In this document: positions 1-7,663 of the stretch, piece after piece | Position numbering within the stretch: the stretch's first letter is position 1 | Layout of the letters: the number at the start of each line of letters is the position of its first letter | Assembly (NCBI GenBank): GCA_007695095.1 | Contig: REEL01000119.1 | Location: forward strand, 1-45,463 | Length of the DNA: 45,463 nt | Origin: Chitinophagaceae bacterium | GTDB lineage: Bacteria > Bacteroidota > Bacteroidia > Chitinophagales > REEL01 | Reading direction: 5' to 3' | Program-made: the position numbers and the translations under genes | The notes under the pieces: model-generated | What the model was told of the DNA's origin: nothing | What the model saw: only the letters and a program-made list of their open reading frames with translations | Database searches by the model: none

Positions 1-56
1 ATGAGTTAAAGAGGTTTTATAACCCTTTTTTTAACAAGAAATCCCTTCCCTCTTTC

Positions 57-124
57 TGTCATGCTGACGATAGGAAGCATCTCCGTATTAATTAGGAGAC
101 TCTTCGCTGCCACTCAGAGTGACA
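57..124. repeat. degenerate extragenic palindromic repeat (element A)
   Basis: The ends TGTCATGCTGA (57-67) and TCAGAGTGACA (114-124) form an imperfect inverted repeat (9 of 11 positions). Nested inside is TCTCC (80-84) against GGAGA (95-99), so the whole element can fold as one hairpin. It shares the 12-mer GATAGGAAGCAT (69-80) with a second element at 342-454. No gene overlaps it. From memory, similar TGTCATGCTGA/TCTTCGCTGC-type elements are scattered between genes in many Bacteroidota genomes; that comparison is recall, not a search. The function is unknown. Confidence 0.55.
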
Positions 125-184
125 ACCGGTGTCAGGTAGCTTCCCCTACATTTGCCATTTTCCATCATAATTTTTCCATTTTTC

Positions 185-224
185 TTGGGTCTTGGTCTTC
201 TTGGAATTTGGACTCTTGGGTCTT
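185..224. repeat. TTGGGTCTTGG-type short repeat block, copy 1
   Basis: This T/G-rich block contains TTGGGTCTTGGTCT (185-198) and CTCTTGGGTCTT (213-224). Both strings recur exactly in the block at 528-596, about 340 bases away and in the same orientation. It lies in gene-free DNA. Exact recurrence of a 14-mer and a 12-mer in a 600-base stretch is unlikely to be chance. I see no coding potential or protein-binding signature. Confidence 0.55.
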
Positions 225-341
225 TTTCTGCTTTTTATCAAGGAAAAAGATTGTAGAGAAAAAGGATGTATTTTCGATTATAATTGAGGTTTGTAGGTGA
301 AATAATGCTCTTACTAAGGGTCTAAGAGACGCTTAGATCAG

Positions 342-454
342 GATAGGAAGCATATTTTTCCATTTCAAGCTCATTCTATTCAGGAGATTACCACACGCGA
401 CTTGAGAACATGTACAAAACCCAATATTTACGGTAGTCGCGCTCGTAATGACGG
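342..454. repeat. degenerate extragenic repeat (element B)
   Basis: The element begins with GATAGGAAGCAT (342-353), an exact match to 69-80 in element A. It contains a perfect 7-bp inverted repeat, CGCGACT (396-402) with AGTCGCG (435-441), and ends in CGTAATGACGG. The boundaries are approximate. It looks like a diverged or composite relative of element A. No ORF of substance covers it. Confidence 0.45.
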
Positions 455-527
455 AAATTTTTTAGGTTTTCCCTTTTAATAGCTCGCTAATAAAATTGCC
501 GTCCTTAAATTTTAGAATTCTTGAAAT

Positions 528-596
528 TTGGGTCTTGGTCTCTTGGGGCTTGGGTCTTTCTACACTGCCTCCTGCCTACTTCCCCTCTTGGGTCTT
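528..596. repeat. TTGGGTCTTGG-type short repeat block, copy 2
   Basis: TTGGGTCTTGGTCT (528-541) and CTCTTGGGTCTT (585-596) repeat exactly the strings at 185-198 and 213-224, with another CTTGGGTCTT at 549-558. The block sits immediately downstream of the stop of the leftward lipid kinase gene at 605. Apart from these repeats and elements A and B, I see nothing in the gene-free stretch 1-604. Confidence 0.55.
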
Positions 597-604
597 ACGA
601 AGCA

Positions 605-1540
605 TTACCCCTCATCATTAAACTCATTGTAGCAAGTTACTTTCAATGCCTGCTTAACGATACTGATTTCGGCATTTAAGTTTCCGATAAATTCACCATC
701 TGTTTCTATCAAAACATTTTCTTTGCTTTCTATGCTCAGTTTCTCGGTTCTGTAGGTGTTTACTTTCGGATGTTTAATAAAACTGCCTGAAAACAGAAAT
801 AAAATGTTTCTTACTACTTCCATAGCCGGCAAGTCTTTAATTACTGTTAAATCAAATAATCCGTCTCCGGGATTCGCTGCCGGACCAAATTTCATACCTC
901 CTCCGGCATATTTGCAAATACAAACACTCACATTGTATATGTTCTCATATATGTAAATGTCGTTAAAAGTGATTTTTAAACGACTTGAACGGTAAGCTCT
1001 CAATGACTTTAACAAAGCCAGTATATACGAGATTTTTCCGCCTTTTAAAGAGAGATTTGCTTTTTTTGTAACGATTCCGGCAAATCCAATGCTGGCTATA
1101 TTCGCAAAGTACCTCTCTGTTTGCACTCCGTCTTTTTGGAAACTTATTTTCCCGCTGTCCTGAAAAATGTATTGCGGGTCTTTTAATGTGTTGACAAACG
1201 CTTTGGTATTGGTAGGGATTTTCATGGTTTTAACCCAGTCATTACCCGTTCCAACAGCAAACATACTTATCAAAATTTCTTCTGAGGGCTTATGCTTTTG
1301 CTGTAAAACACCATTAACAACTTCATTCAGCGTGCCATCTCCTCCCACCACACAAATCTTTTCAGCTCCATTGCTAATACATTCGATAGCCAATTTCGTA
1401 GCATCTCCATTTCCAATGGTAAAAAATTCTTTAAATTCTATATTGTTATTTATTAAAACCCTTTTGAGTTTTGGCCATTTTTTGATTCCTTTGCCACCTC
1501 CTGAAACAGGATTTATAATAAAAAACCAGGCATCTACCAT
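605..1540 (-). CDS. diacylglycerol kinase family lipid kinase (YegS/DagK type)
   Basis: A 311-residue protein with the DAGK catalytic fold: an N-terminal nucleotide-binding strand-loop (IINPVSGGGKG, about residues 8-18), the family glycine motif VVGGDGTLNEVVNG (about 64-77), and AVGTGNDW (about 95-102). Members phosphorylate diacylglycerol, sphingoid bases or related lipids with ATP at the inner membrane face. The substrate cannot be read from sequence; YegS-like kinases use several. The C-terminal half, with DGxFD-like and ETDGE motifs, matches the usual beta-sandwich domain, and the length is normal. The ATG at 1540 precedes the conserved N-terminal strand directly. It is transcribed alone, divergent from rpmH, with no clear promoter upstream. 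Confidence 0.85.
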   Translation of the reverse strand: MVDAWFFIINPVSGGGKGIKKWPKLKRVLINNNIEFKEFFTIGNGDATKLAIECISNGAEKICVVGGDGTLNEVVNGVLQQKHKPSEEILISMFAVGTGNDWVKTMKIPTNTKAFVNTLKDPQYIFQDSGKISFQKDGVQTERYFANIASIGFAGIVTKKANLSLKGGKISYILALLKSLRAYRSSRLKITFNDIYIYENIYNVSVCICKYAGGGMKFGPAANPGDGLFDLTVIKDLPAMEVVRNILFLFSGSFIKHPKVNTYRTEKLSIESKENVLIETDGEFIGNLNAEISIVKQALKVTCYNEFNDEG

Positions 1541-1645
1541 AAAAAAAATTGAGAAGGCAAATATGATAAATTAATTTTAAAATAAATATTGATACATCGC
1601 TTATTTAAGATTATGGAAGATTTATGCTAAAATGTTTTCTAAAAG

Positions 1646-1677
1646 TTTGTTTAAGAACACTCGAATAAATATCTTTG
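1646..1677 (+). promoter_or_regulatory. Bacteroidota-type promoter for rpmH
   Basis: TTTG (1646-1649), a 20-base spacer, then TATCTTTG (1670-1677) match the Bacteroidota sigma-ABfr consensus TTTG-N19-21-TAnnTTTG exactly. The start codon of rpmH is about 100 bases downstream, implying a leader of roughly 90 bases. Confidence 0.6.
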
Positions 1678-1775
1678 CAATCCTTTTAAAAAGTGAGCAG
1701 ATTATTTTTTGCACATTGTTGTTTTGACAGGACATAGGTTCAAATAGGTTTGAGCCGATAAATAAAATTTAAATT

Positions 1776-1931
1776 ATGAAAAGGACATTTCAACCTTCAA
1801 TAAGAAAAAGAAAGAATAAGCACGGTTTTCGTGATCGCATGAGCACTAAAAATGGTCGTAAAGTACTTTCAAGAAGAAGAGCTAAAGGAAGAAAAAGACT
1901 TACAGTTTCTGACGAAAGAAAGCTGAAGTAA
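1776..1931 (+). CDS. rpmH: 50S ribosomal protein L34
   Basis: A 51-residue, strongly basic protein beginning [18 protein letters not shown] and continuing with the L34 core [20 protein letters not shown], ending in DERKLK. These are the invariant landmarks of bacterial L34, a component of the large ribosomal subunit. The length is typical (44-53 residues). The ATG at 1776 is the only sensible start. It is followed by rnpA, the classic conserved rpmH-rnpA pairing, but with a hairpin and T-run in between (1953-1995) that probably limits readthrough. A consensus promoter lies upstream at 1646-1677. dnaA, often nearby in other phyla, is not in this window. Confidence 0.97.
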   Translation: MKRTFQPSIRKRKNKHGFRDRMSTKNGRKVLSRRRAKGRKRLTVSDERKLK

Positions 1932-1952
1932 ATCTTTTTTTGAAAAATTTAT

Positions 1953-1995
1953 AAAATATCTGCTATTAAAATATTTAAGGGCAGATATTTTTTTT
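1953..1995 (+). terminator. hairpin plus T-run between rpmH and rnpA (attenuator candidate)
   Basis: AAAATATCTGC (1953-1963) pairs perfectly with GCAGATATTTT (1981-1991), an 11-bp stem with a 17-base loop, followed directly by a T-rich tract. This has the form of an intrinsic terminator, placed between two genes usually co-transcribed. The A/T-rich stem suggests partial rather than complete termination; that is inference. Confidence 0.6.
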
Positions 1996-2034
1996 ATTTT
2001 TAGTCGTTGATATTTTTAAACGAAAGCCGACAAT

Positions 2035-2433
2035 TTGAAAACATACGGTCTTTCAAAAAAAGAACGGCTAAAGAATAAGCCTCTCATTAAAGCTCTCTTT
2101 GAATCCGGAGAGCACCTAACTATCAGCCCCATAAAGTTCCTTTGGTTGCGAACAGAGTTTCAGGAGCCATACCCCGCTCAGGTGATATTTGCCGTTCCCA
2201 CAAAAACATTTCGTAAAGCTTTTGAAAGAAATAAAATTAAACGTCTACTAAGGGAAGCATATCGCTTACACAAACCTGAAATTTATAAAATTTTTAACAG
2301 TGATGAATCGCAGTATGCATTAGGCCTGATTTTTATTAGCCGTAAAAAAGTAACTTTTGAGGTTATCTGCAAATCTTTGGAGCTTTTCATTAATCACTTA
2401 AAAGAAAATAAAGCATTTTCAACCCGGGAGTAG
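2035..2433 (+). CDS. rnpA: ribonuclease P protein component
   Basis: A 132-residue basic protein with the RnpA signature FERNKIKRLLREAYR (about residues 63-77), the RNR-type motif that contacts the RNase P RNA, preceded by a VPTKTFRKA strand. It assists the catalytic RNA in 5' maturation of pre-tRNAs. The start is a TTG at 2035, giving MKTYGLSKKERLKNK, the usual RnpA N-terminus; no ATG lies nearby in frame. The poor start codon and the terminator-like hairpin upstream both fit low expression relative to L34. The gene that commonly follows rnpA (membrane protein insertion efficiency factor YidD) is absent; an aminotransferase gene follows instead. Confidence 0.93.
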   Translation: MKTYGLSKKERLKNKPLIKALFESGEHLTISPIKFLWLRTEFQEPYPAQVIFAVPTKTFRKAFERNKIKRLLREAYRLHKPEIYKIFNSDESQYALGLIFISRKKVTFEVICKSLELFINHLKENKAFSTRE

Positions 2434-2513
2434 CTGAAATTCATCAATATAGCGCTGATTTTAATTTCATGGGTATTTTAGATAACTTTACAGAGAGTTA
2501 AAATAAATTAAAA

Positions 2514-3683
2514 ATGAATATTCAATCAGGCAATTTCACAATAAATGCTCGTTTGAAAGATACCGGTACCAGTATTTTTTCAGTAATGTCAGCAAAGGCA
2601 GCAGAACATCAGGCAATTAATTTATCACAGGGTTTTCCCGATTTTGACGGTCCGGCGGCCTTAATTGAAAATGTGTATCGACACATGAAGTCAGGTAAAA
2701 ATCAATATGCGCCAATGCCCGGCGTGCCGGAGTTACGAAATGAAATTGCCAAAAAATACAATACACAATATCAGTCTGATTTTAATCCCGAAAGTGAAAT
2801 AACCGTTACAGCCGGCGCTACTCAGGCTATTTTTACTTTTATAATGAGTGTAGTCGGAAAGGGAGATGAGGTTATCTTATTCTCTCCTGCATATGATTGT
2901 TATGCTCCTGCAATTCGTTTAGCCGGCGGAATACCGGTTTTTATTAATCTCAGTGAGCCCGATTTTTCAATTGATAAGGAAAAGCTTGAAAAGGCATTTA
3001 ACAGCCAAACAAAATTGATTGTCATTAATAACCCTCATAACCCTTGCGGCTCTGTTTTACCGGAAAGTGATATTCATTTTATAGCAGAGTTAACTAAAAA
3101 TACAAATTGCCTGATTTTGAGCGATGAGGTATATGAACATATTGTTTTTGATGAAAATCGCTTTAAACCCATGAACCTCTATGATGGACTGCAAGACCGC
3201 ACTCTTTCTGTTTATTCATTTGGAAAAAGTCTGCACTTTACCGGTTGGAAAATTGGATATGCAATAGGTTCTCCGCAGCTCACTAAAATTTTTAGAAGTG
3301 TTCATCAGTATAATGTGTTTAGTGTAAATACTCCCATGCAATATGCTTTAGCCGATTTTTTAAAGGATAATGAAACGCATTTGGATATATCAGATTTTTA
3401 TCAAAAAAAACGTGATTTTTTCTATAATGGTTTGCTAAAAAGCAGGCTGAAGCCATTAAAGAGTTCAGGTACATATTTCTTGCTGGCAGACTATTCTGAG
3501 ATTTCTGATATGGCTGATACGGAGTTTGCCATTCATCTGACGCAAAAATTTGGAGTTGCTTCTATTCCGCTAAGTCCATTTTACCCTACCGATGATAAAC
3601 CAAAAGGGAAATACTTGCGTTTTTGTTTTGCTAAGCAAGAATCAACTTTAAAACAAGCACTGGAAAATTTATGGAAAATTTAA
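2514..3683 (+). CDS. class I/II PLP aminotransferase, methionine/glutamine-type (YbdL/KAT-like)
   Basis: A 389-residue fold-type I aminotransferase. The Schiff-base lysine is K238 in SFGKSLHFTGWKIGY; other landmarks are NNPHNPCGS (about 172-180), the SDEVYEHIVFD strand and a C-terminal LRFCFAK arginine. The ASIPLSPFY and FTGWKIGY wording is characteristic of the methionine aminotransferase/kynurenine aminotransferase (glutamine transaminase K) branch. The likely reaction is transamination between methionine or another bulky amino acid and a 2-oxo acid, possibly regenerating methionine from its keto acid with glutamine as donor. The gene overlaps the next one by 13 bases, and that neighbour is the expected partner omega-amidase. 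A weak -7-like TAACTTTA lies just upstream. The exact substrate is inference. Confidence 0.85.
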   Translation: MNIQSGNFTINARLKDTGTSIFSVMSAKAAEHQAINLSQGFPDFDGPAALIENVYRHMKSGKNQYAPMPGVPELRNEIAKKYNTQYQSDFNPESEITVTAGATQAIFTFIMSVVGKGDEVILFSPAYDCYAPAIRLAGGIPVFINLSEPDFSIDKEKLEKAFNSQTKLIVINNPHNPCGSVLPESDIHFIAELTKNTNCLILSDEVYEHIVFDENRFKPMNLYDGLQDRTLSVYSFGKSLHFTGWKIGYAIGSPQLTKIFRSVHQYNVFSVNTPMQYALADFLKDNETHLDISDFYQKKRDFFYNGLLKSRLKPLKSSGTYFLLADYSEISDMADTEFAIHLTQKFGVASIPLSPFYPTDDKPKGKYLRFCFAKQESTLKQALENLWKI

Positions 3684-4447
3684 ATGTAACTCTTGTACAG
3701 TTTGATATAGTATGGGAGAAAAAAATAGAAAATTTAAAAAAACTGGATCTTTTATTATCAAAAAATATAAAGGAAACGGATTTGATTATTTTACCGGAAA
3801 TGTTTACAACCGGATTTAGTATGCGTCCTGAAAGATTAGCAGAAAGCATGAGTGGAAGTACAATTCAGTGGATGAAAAAAGTTGCGGAGGAATTTAATGC
3901 AGTAGTTTGCGGTAGTTTAGTTATAGAGGAAAACACCAATTATTTTAACAGAATGATTTGGATGCGTCCGGATGGCAGTTATAGTCATTATGATAAAAAA
4001 CACTTGTTTTCATTAGTTGCAGAGCAAAATCATTATACAGCCGGAAATAGTCAAACTACTGTAAGTTTAAAAGGTTGGAATTGTTCGCTTCAGATTTGCT
4101 ACGATTTAAGGTTTCCTGTTTGGTGCAGAAATAACAATCATTATGACCTGCAAATATTTGTAGCCAACTGGCCGGACAGAAGAATAGATGCCTGGAAAAC
4201 ATTGCTCAAAGCCAGAGCTATTGAAAACCAGACTTATATTGCCGCAGTTAACAGAGTAGGTTATGATGGAAATCAGATTTACCATTCCGGATACAGTTCT
4301 TTAATATCCCCGGACGGTGAAATTGTATGGAATGCTGCCGACAGTGAAGACGTTTCTACCATTGAACTAAACAAAGAGCATTTAGTCTCTTACAGAGATA
4401 AATTTCGTTTTTTAAACGATAAAGATAAATTTACTATTCACGAATAA
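3671..4447 (+). CDS. nitrilase-superfamily amidase, probable omega-amidase (YafV/NIT2-like)
   Basis: A 258-residue carbon-nitrogen hydrolase with the complete Glu-Lys-Cys triad: E43 in ILPEMFTTGFS, K109 in YDKKHLFS, and C143 in LQICYDLRFPVW. The YDKxHLF and CYDLRFPVW wording is typical of omega-amidases, which hydrolyse alpha-ketoglutaramate or alpha-ketosuccinamate to the dicarboxylic keto acid and ammonia. Its first 13 bases overlap the preceding aminotransferase gene, so the two are almost certainly translationally linked. Together they make a glutamine transaminase/omega-amidase couple in which removal of the keto-amide pulls the transamination forward. The protein is cytoplasmic, with no signal peptide, and of normal length. 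Confidence 0.85.
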   Translation: MENLNVTLVQFDIVWEKKIENLKKLDLLLSKNIKETDLIILPEMFTTGFSMRPERLAESMSGSTIQWMKKVAEEFNAVVCGSLVIEENTNYFNRMIWMRPDGSYSHYDKKHLFSLVAEQNHYTAGNSQTTVSLKGWNCSLQICYDLRFPVWCRNNNHYDLQIFVANWPDRRIDAWKTLLKARAIENQTYIAAVNRVGYDGNQIYHSGYSSLISPDGEIVWNAADSEDVSTIELNKEHLVSYRDKFRFLNDKDKFTIHE

Positions 4448-4464
4448 AAGGTTTTTAAAAATAT

Positions 4465-4815
4465 ATGGAAAAAGCTATTTTAACGAAAAGCAATATAGAG
4501 GATGAATTTAGAAAAGTGCAGGTAAGGGTTTTTCGGCAGTTTAAGAAAAATCCTGATTTGAATGCTATTTTATTTTTAATCGGAATAAGGGAATTGGGAA
4601 TTATCAAAAAGAAATTTTCTAAAGAAGAAAAACAAGACCTTATGCACATAGCCATTTGCAGACTTTTGAGTGAGGAAGGCTATTTTTTACTTGAAGGACA
4701 GGATAGCGATGGCTGGCCACATTGGAAACAAAATGAGTCCTTACCAAAACTTAGCCTGGAGGATCAGGAATTTCTTTTAAAAAAACAAGTTATTAGATAT
4801 TTTGAAAAGATTTAA
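4465..4815 (+). CDS. conserved hypothetical protein, Bacteroidota family
   Basis: A 116-residue soluble protein with no motif I can tie to a function. Recognisable stretches are [13 protein letters not shown] (about 34-46), [19 protein letters not shown] (about 51-69) and the aromatic segment DSDGWPHW. Short proteins with this wording recur in Bacteroidota genomes as conserved hypotheticals, from memory. It starts 17 bases after the omega-amidase gene and ends 41 bases before the cyclophilin start, so it probably belongs to the same transcript. It has no signal peptide, membrane segment or cysteine cluster. Predicted content is mostly helical. I do not assign a role. Confidence 0.75.
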   Translation: MEKAILTKSNIEDEFRKVQVRVFRQFKKNPDLNAILFLIGIRELGIIKKKFSKEEKQDLMHIAICRLLSEEGYFLLEGQDSDGWPHWKQNESLPKLSLEDQEFLLKKQVIRYFEKI

Positions 4816-4856
4816 CTTTGCACCAATATTCAATTTTTAAACATAAACATAAATTT

Positions 4857-5513
4857 ATGAAACTACTAAGCTTACATTTTTTCTTATTGACTATCTTTGT
4901 CGCCTGTCAGGCAGGTACAAACGGTAATGCTGAGACTTCATCATCTGAAAGGACAGAAACTGCCGATAGGACAGAAACTGCGGAAAGAACGGAAACAATT
5001 ACAAATCAAAACACAGAAATGGAAAGAACAGAAAGAACAGGCAACAATCGCTATGTAATCATAGAAACAAACCATGGCACTATTAAAGGTGAGTTATTTG
5101 AAGATAAGTCTCCAATTACAACAGAAAACTTTATTAAACTGGCTAAAGACGGTTTTTACGATGGTCTTATTTTTCACAGAGTAATACCTGACTTTATGAT
5201 TCAGGGTGGTTGTCCTGACGGAACCGGAAGAGGTAACCCCGGTTATTCTATTCAGGACGAGTTTCATCCGGAGTTAAAGCATGATAGCCCGGGAATTTTT
5301 TCAATGGCTAATGCAGGCCCAAATACCGGAGGTAGTCAGTTTTTTATTACAACGGTTGCTACTCCATGGTTAGATGGCAGACACAGTATTTTTGGAAAAG
5401 TTTTGGAAGGAATGGAAGTTGTTAAAACTATAGAAGGCGTTGAGCGCAATCGTCAGGACAGACCGATGGAAGATGTTATCATGAAAAAAGTCACTATAGT
5501 AGACGAACTTTAA
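4857..5513 (+). CDS. lipoprotein cyclophilin-type peptidyl-prolyl isomerase
   Basis: A 218-residue protein starting at the ATG at 4857 (MKLLSLHFF), chosen because it gives a clean lipoprotein signal ending in IFVAC. A TTG 39 bases upstream would only add a hydrophilic tail before the signal. After the lipid-anchor cysteine comes a low-complexity linker of TETAERTET-like units, then a cyclophilin domain: [13 protein letters not shown] with the catalytic arginine, [12 protein letters not shown], and the [12 protein letters not shown] strand. It should catalyse cis-trans isomerisation of prolyl bonds in the periplasm, aiding folding of exported proteins. The linker is encoded by a short tandem repeat (4950-4981). 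glpD starts 15 bases after its stop. Confidence 0.92.
   Translation: MKLLSLHFFLLTIFVACQAGTNGNAETSSSERTETADRTETAERTETITNQNTEMERTERTGNNRYVIIETNHGTIKGELFEDKSPITTENFIKLAKDGFYDGLIFHRVIPDFMIQGGCPDGTGRGNPGYSIQDEFHPELKHDSPGIFSMANAGPNTGGSQFFITTVATPWLDGRHSIFGKVLEGMEVVKTIEGVERNRQDRPMEDVIMKKVTIVDEL
4950..4981 (+). repeat. 18-base-period tandem repeat in the cyclophilin linker
   Basis: AGGACAGAAACTGC occurs at 4950-4963 and again at 4968-4981, one 18-base period apart, with further diverged copies to about 5040. It encodes the repeating [12 protein letters not shown] linker. Such an in-frame repeat can change length without disrupting the enzyme domain. Confidence 0.7.
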
Positions 5514-5528
5514 ACCACACTTACATTT

Positions 5529-7193
5529 ATGAGTGAAGCTTCTAAAGCAGTATCTTTTTCCAATTTAAACAGGCATCAATTACTGGATAACATACAAAAC
5601 ACTAAGTGGGACGTAATTATTATTGGTGGCGGAATTACAGGAGCGGGTACTGCTTTAGATTTAGCTTCAAGAGGATTTAAAACACTTGTTTTAGAAAAAA
5701 ATGATTTTGCTTTCGGTACCAGCAGCCGGTCTACAAAGCTAATTCATGGCGGACTGAGATATCTGAAGCAAATGGAGTTCAAGCTTGTCAGAGAAGTAGG
5801 ACTCGAAAGAGCTATTGTTCATAAGATAGCTCCGCATTTAGTTATTCCGGAGAAAATGTTATTGCCCATATTTGAAAAGGGAAATTTAGGTAAGTGGATG
5901 ACTTCCTTTGCCCTTTCAGTATATGATTATCTGGCAAATGTTCAAAAAATTGATAAAAAGAAGCGTTTAGGCAAAAAAGATACACTTCTTAATGAGCCTT
6001 TACTGAAAGAATCACTGGTTAAAAGTGGATTTTTATATAGTGAGTATCGCACTGATGATGCCCGTTTGGTTATTGAATTGTTAAAAACGGCTGCTGTCTA
6101 TAATGCATCGGCTGTCAATTACATCAATGTAAAAGGGTTTATCTATAAAGAGGGTAAAATTTCAGGTTTAGTTGCGGAAGATAAAATCAATAATTCTGAG
6201 CTTGAGCTAAATGCTGATTTTGTAATTAATGCAGCCGGTCCCTGGGTTGATAATTTAAGAAAATTAGATGGTTCGCTGAGTCAAAAGCGATTGCAGTTAA
6301 CCCGTGGAATACATTTAGTATTTCCAAAAGAAAAAATACCTATTAAACAATCCATGTACTTTGATTCTGCTGATGGCAGAATGATATTTGCAATCCCACG
6401 CGAAAGAATAGTTTATTTAGGAACTACCGATACGGTATATGATAAAAATCCTGATAACCCTTTCGTAACAAAAGAGGATGTTAAATATTTATTAAAAAGT
6501 ATAAACAGAGTTCTAAAGGGAGTTGACTTGACCGAGTCTGATATTGAATCCAGCTGGGCAGGATTAAGACCTCTGATTTTTGAAGAGGGCAAGGAGCCCT
6601 CAGAACTTTCGAGAAAAGATGAAGTGTTTATATCTGAATCCGGTCTGATATCTATTGCCGGCGGCAAGTTGACAGGTTACCGCAAAATGGCAGAGCGTCT
6701 CACTAACTATATAGTTAAACAAAAGGGACTCAAATATGAAGATTATCCCTGCAAAACAGATAGCATTAAGCTGGTAGGAGCCGAAAAAGCAGATGACAAA
6801 ACATTTATGGCACTACAGTTTGATAAATGGATTGAGCTCGTTGGAAAAGGTGAAGAAGTGCCTTATATGATTTATTTTCATCGTTACGGAACACAATTAT
6901 ATTCTATAATAGAAAAAGCATTAAAAAATGTACGTTCCGGATTACACCCCTATAATGCTCTTTTGATGGCCGAAGTTGAATATTCAGTTCATTTTGAAAT
7001 GGTTTATCACCCCAATGATTTTTTAATCAGAAGAACGGGCAATCTTTATTTTGAAAGGCCTTTTTACATGAATAAAACAGAAGCTGTTTCCGGTTGGATA
7101 GCTTCCTTTCTAAACATTGATGAAGAAACTCAAAAGGAATGGGAAAAGGCTGTGAAAAAAGAGTTTGATGAGGTTATGAATTTTATCGGCTGA
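5529..7193 (+). CDS. glpD: FAD-dependent glycerol-3-phosphate dehydrogenase
   Basis: A 554-residue flavoprotein oxidising sn-glycerol 3-phosphate to dihydroxyacetone phosphate and passing electrons to the quinone pool at the inner membrane. The FAD dinucleotide fold DVIIIGGGITGAG lies at about residues 28-40, followed by the family signature TSSRSTKLIHGGLRYL (about 64-79) and a second FAD contact near the C-terminus of the DAO domain (ISIAGGKLTGYRKMA). The C-terminal alpha-helical domain is present, so the length is normal. The ATG at 5529 follows the cyclophilin stop by 15 bases, suggesting co-transcription. No glycerol kinase or facilitator gene is in the window, so the glycerol regulon is not clustered here. 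Confidence 0.94.
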   Translation: MSEASKAVSFSNLNRHQLLDNIQNTKWDVIIIGGGITGAGTALDLASRGFKTLVLEKNDFAFGTSSRSTKLIHGGLRYLKQMEFKLVREVGLERAIVHKIAPHLVIPEKMLLPIFEKGNLGKWMTSFALSVYDYLANVQKIDKKKRLGKKDTLLNEPLLKESLVKSGFLYSEYRTDDARLVIELLKTAAVYNASAVNYINVKGFIYKEGKISGLVAEDKINNSELELNADFVINAAGPWVDNLRKLDGSLSQKRLQLTRGIHLVFPKEKIPIKQSMYFDSADGRMIFAIPRERIVYLGTTDTVYDKNPDNPFVTKEDVKYLLKSINRVLKGVDLTESDIESSWAGLRPLIFEEGKEPSELSRKDEVFISESGLISIAGGKLTGYRKMAERLTNYIVKQKGLKYEDYPCKTDSIKLVGAEKADDKTFMALQFDKWIELVGKGEEVPYMIYFHRYGTQLYSIIEKALKNVRSGLHPYNALLMAEVEYSVHFEMVYHPNDFLIRRTGNLYFERPFYMNKTEAVSGWIASFLNIDEETQKEWEKAVKKEFDEVMNFIG

Positions 7194-7219
7194 GTCGGTA
7201 ATTAATTTACGCATGAGTT

Positions 7220-7606
7220 ATGAAACATAATAAAATTTTAGCCATTATAGCCCTCTCGGGTTTTTTATCGGTAATGATTGGTGCAATGGCAGCTCATTGG
7301 CTTGATGATATTATAGATGAACAAGCTATTAAAAATATTGAAACGGCATTATTATTTCAAATCTTCCACACGCTTTCCGCTTTAATCATTTTGCTTCTTT
7401 GCCTTCAGTATAAAAATATTAGCATCATAATTCCTAAATTGATGCTTTTCGGGATATTGCTTTTTTCCGGGAGCATTTACTTACTGGCATTCAGTGAGTA
7501 TATACCTTCTTTTGTTAGAGGAATAGCCGGCCCCGTGACACCTGTCGGGGGGATATTGTTTTTGGTAGCCTGGGGGATATTACTTTTTAATTCTTTGAAA
7601 AAATAA
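7220..7606 (+). CDS. DUF423 family small membrane protein
   Basis: A 128-residue hydrophobic protein with about four membrane segments (roughly residues 5-27, 41-62, 70-92 and 103-125). The N-terminal GFLSVMIGAMAAHWL and the later IAGPVTPVGGILFLVAW are hallmarks of the DUF423 (YgdD) family, whose members are inner-membrane proteins of unknown function. Family length is about 120-130 residues, so this copy is complete. It lies 26 bases after glpD, probably at the end of the same transcript, and a bidirectional terminator follows its stop by 4 bases. Confidence 0.9.
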   Translation: MKHNKILAIIALSGFLSVMIGAMAAHWLDDIIDEQAIKNIETALLFQIFHTLSALIILLLCLQYKNISIIIPKLMLFGILLFSGSIYLLAFSEYIPSFVRGIAGPVTPVGGILFLVAWGILLFNSLKK

Positions 7607-7610
7607 AAAA

Positions 7611-7637
7611 AGGGAAGCTGTTTAATATAGCTTCCCT
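7611..7637. terminator. bidirectional intrinsic terminator
   Basis: AGGGAAGCT (7611-7619) pairs perfectly with AGCTTCCCT (7629-7637), a 9-bp stem with a 9-base loop, flanked by an A-run on the left and T-rich DNA on the right. It sits between the convergent DUF423 gene and the large surface-protein gene ending at 7664, and can serve both. Confidence 0.8.
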
Positions 7638-7663
7638 TTCGTGTGTTTTTAATAAACCAATCT

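Noticed and set aside
61-300. A 79-codon open frame on the + strand in the left intergenic region
   Set aside because: It runs through the palindromic element and the T/G-rich repeat block, has no recognisable domain and odd composition. It is more likely repeat DNA than a gene.
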